Source of the DNA: Bacteroidia bacterium
GTDB lineage: Bacteria; Bacteroidota; Bacteroidia; Flavobacteriales; Flavobacteriaceae
NCBI GenBank assembly: GCA_030431085.1
Contig: JAUIJW010000080.1
Span: forward strand, 1-9,397
Reading direction: 5' to 3'
Length of the DNA stretch: 9,397 bases
Part shown: piece after piece, positions 6,609 through 9,397 of the stretch
Numbering within the stretch: position 1 is the first letter of the stretch
How the letters are laid out: each line of letters opens with the position of its first letter
The notes under the pieces: model-generated
What the model saw: the letters and a program-made list of their open reading frames with translations, nothing else
Database searches by the model: none
Told to the model about the DNA's origin: nothing
Made by a program: the position numbers and the translations under genes

Positions 6609-8837
6609 TTATTTTTTACCAGCTTCCATTTTCTTTTTTAAATCTGCTAGACCAGAGATATCACCAAACGTAGTTTTCTCTGCATTGTCTGTGGCTTTAT
6701 TTGCCGCAGATTTAACATTTTTATCTTCTTGAGCTCTAAATACAGCAGAGTGAGATACTACCAATCTTCTATATTCTTTATTAAACTCAAGTACTTTAAA
6801 TTCTAAAGTTTCACCTTTTGTAATTTTAGATTTGTCTTCTTTGTCCATATGACGACCAGGAACAAAAGCCTCAACACCATCTTCAAAAGTTACAATAGCA
6901 CCTTTGTCGGTAATTTCCTTTACAGTACCAGTGTGAATAGAATCTATAGTGTAAGTTTCTTCATGTTTATCCCAAGGATTAGTTGTTGTTTGCTTATGAC
7001 CTAAGTTTAATTTACGGCCTTCAACATCTAATTCTAAAACTTCAACATCAAGTTTATCTCCAACTTTTACAAAATCAGATGGATGCTTAATTTTCTTAGT
7101 CCAAGATAGGTCAGAAATATAAACCAATCCATCAATACCCTCTTCTAATTCTACAAATACACCAAAGTTAGTATAGTTACGTACGGTACCTGTATGTTTA
7201 GAACCAACAGGATATTTGGTAGTAATATCTGTCCATGGATCTGGGTGTAATTGCTTAATACCTAAAGACATTTTTCTCTCATCTCTATCAAGTGTTAAAA
7301 TAACAGCTTCAACTTCATCACCCACTTTAACAAAATCTTGTGCAGAACGTAAGTGTGTAGACCAAGACATTTCAGATACGTGAATTAATCCTTCTACACC
7401 TTCACTTACTTCGATAAACGCACCATAATCAGCAATAATAGCAACTTTCCCTTTTACTTTGTCTCCTACTTTTAGATCTGCATCTAAGGCATCCCAAGGG
7501 TGTTTGTTCAATTGTTTTAAACCTAATTGAATTCTAGTCTTCTCATCATCAAAATCTAAGATTACTACATTTAATTTTTGGTCTAATTCAACCACTTCAC
7601 TTGGGTGATTGATTCTACTCCATGAAAGGTCTGTAATATGAATTAATCCATCAACGCCACCTAAATCAACAAACACACCGTAAGAAGTTATGTTTTTAAC
7701 AACACCTTCTAATACTTGACCTTTTTCTAATTGACCAATGATTTCTTTCTTTTGCTCTGCTATATCAGCTTCAATAAGAGCTTTATGAGATACTACGATG
7801 TTTTTAAATTCTTGGTTGATTTTTACCACCTTGAACTCCATGTTTTTATCAACAAACTGATCGTAATCTCTAATTGGTTTCACATCAATTTGAGATCCTG
7901 GTAAGAAGGCTTCGATACCAAATACATCAACAATCATACCTCCTTTAGTTCTACATTTCACATAACCGGTTACAATTTCTTGAGTTTCATGAGCTTTATT
8001 TACTCTGTCCCAAGCTTTAATAACTCTTGCTTTTCTGTGAGATAATACTAACTGTCCAGTGCTATCTTCTAATTTATCAACTTTTACTTCAACAGTATCA
8101 CCAACTTTTAAGTTAGGATTGTAACGAAATTCGTTCAATGAAATAACACCCTCAGATTTAGAGTTGATATCAATAATAGCCTCTCTATCTGTTAATCTAA
8201 TAACGGTACCGTCGATTACTTGACGTTCCTCTACAAAACCAACTGTATTTTCTAGCGCTTTTTCAAAATCTGCTAATTTACTTTCTTCAACAGCTTCTAT
8301 ACCTTCTTCGTATTTTTGCCAGTTAAAATCTTCTAAATTTTCATTAGCATTTAAACCAGTATCTAATTTCTTATTTTCTACTGGCTCTGCCACAACAGCT
8401 TCTGTGGCTTCAACTTTCACTTCTTCTTGACTCACTTTTTTTGCTTTTGTCTCTTTTTTAGCAGTTTTTTCTGCTTTTGGAGCTTCTTCTTTATCGGCAA
8501 CTTCATAGGCTGATTCTGCTCCTAATTCTTTAACCAATAAATAATAAAATAAAGCTCTGTATTTTTTCTTATTACTCGATCCTAATTTTTCAATCACGGC
8601 TTCAATAGCAGCATCTAGCTTTTCACTATCTTCTAAACCAAGTTTTTTAATTAGGAAATTTTTCTTGACAGTTTCTAATTCGGTTTTTTGAGAACTTGAA
8701 ACCAATTCAGCATCATCTTTATATATGGCTGGTCCGATACCTTTTGTTACCAATTTAAATAAATCTGCTTCTAACTCTATACCCAATTTTGTAGCTTCAT
8801 TGGTGTATAATTCTAACTTTTCTTCTAATTTAGACAT
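6609..8837 (-). CDS. rpsA: 30S ribosomal protein S1 with an N-terminal DUF2853-like domain
   Basis: This 742-residue protein contains six S1 RNA-binding repeats, at roughly residues 205-270, 287-352, 373-441, 458-529, 545-615 and 632-698, then a tail ending GDISGLADLKKKME that is typical of Bacteroidota S1. S1 binds mRNA on the 30S subunit and assists initiation. Flavobacterial S1 is usually about 590-620 residues. The extra length is an N-terminal extension: residues 1-112 match the DUF2853 family as I know it (GPAIYKDDAELV at 35-46, KKNFLIKKLGL at 58-68, SNKKKYRALFYYLLVKELG at 88-106). A Lys/Ala/Glu-rich, probably disordered linker follows (113-165), then LEDFNWQKYEEG, the usual S1 beginning. 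There is no methionine between residues 1 and 301, so a normal-length S1 cannot start from an internal ATG. The gene is monocistronic, with its own promoter (8957-8987) and terminator (6556-6590). Confidence 0.95.
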   Translation of the reverse strand: MSKLEEKLELYTNEATKLGIELEADLFKLVTKGIGPAIYKDDAELVSSSQKTELETVKKNFLIKKLGLEDSEKLDAAIEAVIEKLGSSNKKKYRALFYYLLVKELGAESAYEVADKEEAPKAEKTAKKETKAKKVSQEEVKVEATEAVVAEPVENKKLDTGLNANENLEDFNWQKYEEGIEAVEESKLADFEKALENTVGFVEERQVIDGTVIRLTDREAIIDINSKSEGVISLNEFRYNPNLKVGDTVEVKVDKLEDSTGQLVLSHRKARVIKAWDRVNKAHETQEIVTGYVKCRTKGGMIVDVFGIEAFLPGSQIDVKPIRDYDQFVDKNMEFKVVKINQEFKNIVVSHKALIEADIAEQKKEIIGQLEKGQVLEGVVKNITSYGVFVDLGGVDGLIHITDLSWSRINHPSEVVELDQKLNVVILDFDDEKTRIQLGLKQLNKHPWDALDADLKVGDKVKGKVAIIADYGAFIEVSEGVEGLIHVSEMSWSTHLRSAQDFVKVGDEVEAVILTLDRDERKMSLGIKQLHPDPWTDITTKYPVGSKHTGTVRNYTNFGVFVELEEGIDGLVYISDLSWTKKIKHPSDFVKVGDKLDVEVLELDVEGRKLNLGHKQTTTNPWDKHEETYTIDSIHTGTVKEITDKGAIVTFEDGVEAFVPGRHMDKEDKSKITKGETLEFKVLEFNKEYRRLVVSHSAVFRAQEDKNVKSAANKATDNAEKTTFGDISGLADLKKKMEAGKK

Positions 8838-8844
8838 TTGTCTT

Positions 8845-8907
8845 TTAGATTTGTATCTTATTGTTTTTCAGATTTTTAAGCAACAAAACAACAAGAGGTG
8901 TTAACAT
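8845..8907 (-). other. Possible 20-codon leader reading frame in the rpsA leader
   Basis: Within the predicted rpsA leader, ATG at 8907-8905 opens a frame of 20 codons, MLTPLVVLLLKNLKNNKIQI, that ends with TAA 7 bases before the rpsA ATG. A second ATG at 8940-8938 gives only three codons. The close placement would suit translational coupling or control, but an AT-rich leader of this length can hold such a frame by chance, and no ribosome binding site supports it. Confidence 0.15.
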
Positions 8908-8956
8908 TGTTTTTCTTAATTCTTTTACTTATCTGAACATCGCCGTAAAAGGGCTG

Positions 8957-8987
8957 CAAATATACAAATATTTTATTGTATTAACAA
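8957..8987 (-). promoter_or_regulatory. Bacteroidota-type promoter of rpsA
   Basis: On the minus strand, TTG (8987-8985) is followed after 20 bases by TATATTTG (8964-8957). This matches the Bacteroidota sigma factor consensus of a -33 TTG and a -7 TAnnTTTG at the normal spacing. Transcription should start near 8950, giving an untranslated leader of about 113 bases before the rpsA ATG at 8837. The leader is AT-rich and has no Shine-Dalgarno site. Confidence 0.7.
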
Positions 8988-9039
8988 TGAATGTTTTGCG
9001 ATTTTTAATAGGTATTGATTTTCTTATCGAAGAAAGGAG

Positions 9040-9397
9040 CTAGTAGAGTGATTGGATAATTGCATTTTCTGATATACCTTCAGCTTCAGCTTTATAGTTT
9101 TTAACAATTCTATGGTGCAAAATGGCAGGAGCTACAGCCTGAACATTCTCGATATCTGGTGAATATTTGCCTTGAATTGCGGCGTGAGCTTTGGCGGCCA
9201 GAACGAGATTTTGAGAAGCTCTTGGGCCTGCACCCCACTCTAAATATTGGTTGACGTGTTTGGTAGCCTTATCTGAATTTGGTCTGGTTTTACTCACTAA
9301 AGACACGGCATACTCAATAACGTGATCTGAAATAGGAATTCTTCTAATTAAGTGTTGGTAAGCAATTATTTCTTCCTTGCTAAAAATAGCTTCTATA
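9040..9397 (-). CDS. MoxR family AAA+ ATPase, C-terminal part (runs off right edge)
   Basis: The last 118 residues and stop codon of a MoxR-type AAA+ ATPase are in the window. The frame is open to the right edge, so the start, Walker A and Walker B lie outside it. MoxR proteins are cytoplasmic chaperone-like ATPases, often encoded with DUF58 and von Willebrand factor A proteins. The visible part is the C-terminal lid domain: it begins IEAIFSKEEIIAYQHLI, continues through RRIPISDHVIEYAVSLVSKTRP, has the family signature YLEWGAGPRASQ, then AAKAHAAIQGKYSP and DIENVQAVAPAILHHRIVKNY. The sequence is typical of Bacteroidota MoxR. It lies upstream of rpsA on the same strand but is separated by 202 bases that contain the rpsA promoter. 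I see no clear U-tract terminator after its stop. Confidence 0.93.
   Translation of the reverse strand, partial: IEAIFSKEEIIAYQHLIRRIPISDHVIEYAVSLVSKTRPNSDKATKHVNQYLEWGAGPRASQNLVLAAKAHAAIQGKYSPDIENVQAVAPAILHHRIVKNYKAEAEGISENAIIQSLY

Noticed and set aside
9020..9035. TTTCTT / AAGAAA hairpin after the MoxR stop
   Set aside because: Only six A/T-rich pairs and no U-tract after it on the minus strand, so not a convincing terminator.
8861..9043. 60-codon plus-strand frame in the rpsA upstream region
   Set aside because: It covers the rpsA promoter and leader in antisense; composition looks like translated AT-rich spacer.

Overview
The window is AT-rich (about one third G+C by eye) and densely coded. 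Most of it looks like a member of the Bacteroidota, most likely a Flavobacteriaceae relative. Three things point that way: a six-repeat ribosomal protein S1 with flavobacterial-style sequence, two small proteins of a kind I associate with flavobacteria, and TAnnTTTG promoter boxes without Shine-Dalgarno sites. I cannot name the genus.

Layout, left to right. 1-1066 (minus) is the N-terminal part of a RecN-type DNA repair ATPase running off the left edge; its sequence resembles alphaproteobacterial RecN rather than Bacteroidota RecN. Divergent from it, 1121-1993 (plus) encodes a lipid A/lysophospholipid acyltransferase. It converges, 8 bases apart, on a minus-strand cluster read from 5908 down to 2002: a small unknown protein, a phosphoglucosamine mutase-type phosphohexomutase, a class V PLP-dependent aminotransferase/cysteine desulfurase-like enzyme and a DUF1697 protein. 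A 204-base divergent intergenic region separates that cluster from 6113-6556 (plus), a small cysteine-rich unknown protein. A strong bidirectional terminator (6556-6590) ends that gene and the facing rpsA gene (8837-6609, minus). rpsA has a good Bacteroidota-type promoter and a leader of about 113 nt. The right edge holds the C-terminal part of a MoxR AAA ATPase (minus).

Functionally, the acyltransferase and the sugar-phosphate mutase both serve the envelope: lipid A acylation, and supply of glucosamine-1-phosphate or a related hexose phosphate. rpsA is translation core, recN is double-strand break repair and MoxR is a chaperone-like ATPase.

I see no defence system, mobile element, CRISPR array or RNA gene. 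Two observations stand out. The S1 protein carries an in-frame N-terminal DUF2853-like domain, with no internal methionine that would allow a normal-length S1 to be made separately. The alphaproteobacterial-looking recN fragment sits next to flavobacterial genes, which means either horizontal transfer or a chimeric assembly. Weaker leads are a 20-codon reading frame in the rpsA leader, the cysteine pattern of the 6113 protein and a possible degenerate nuclease fold in the 5908 protein.
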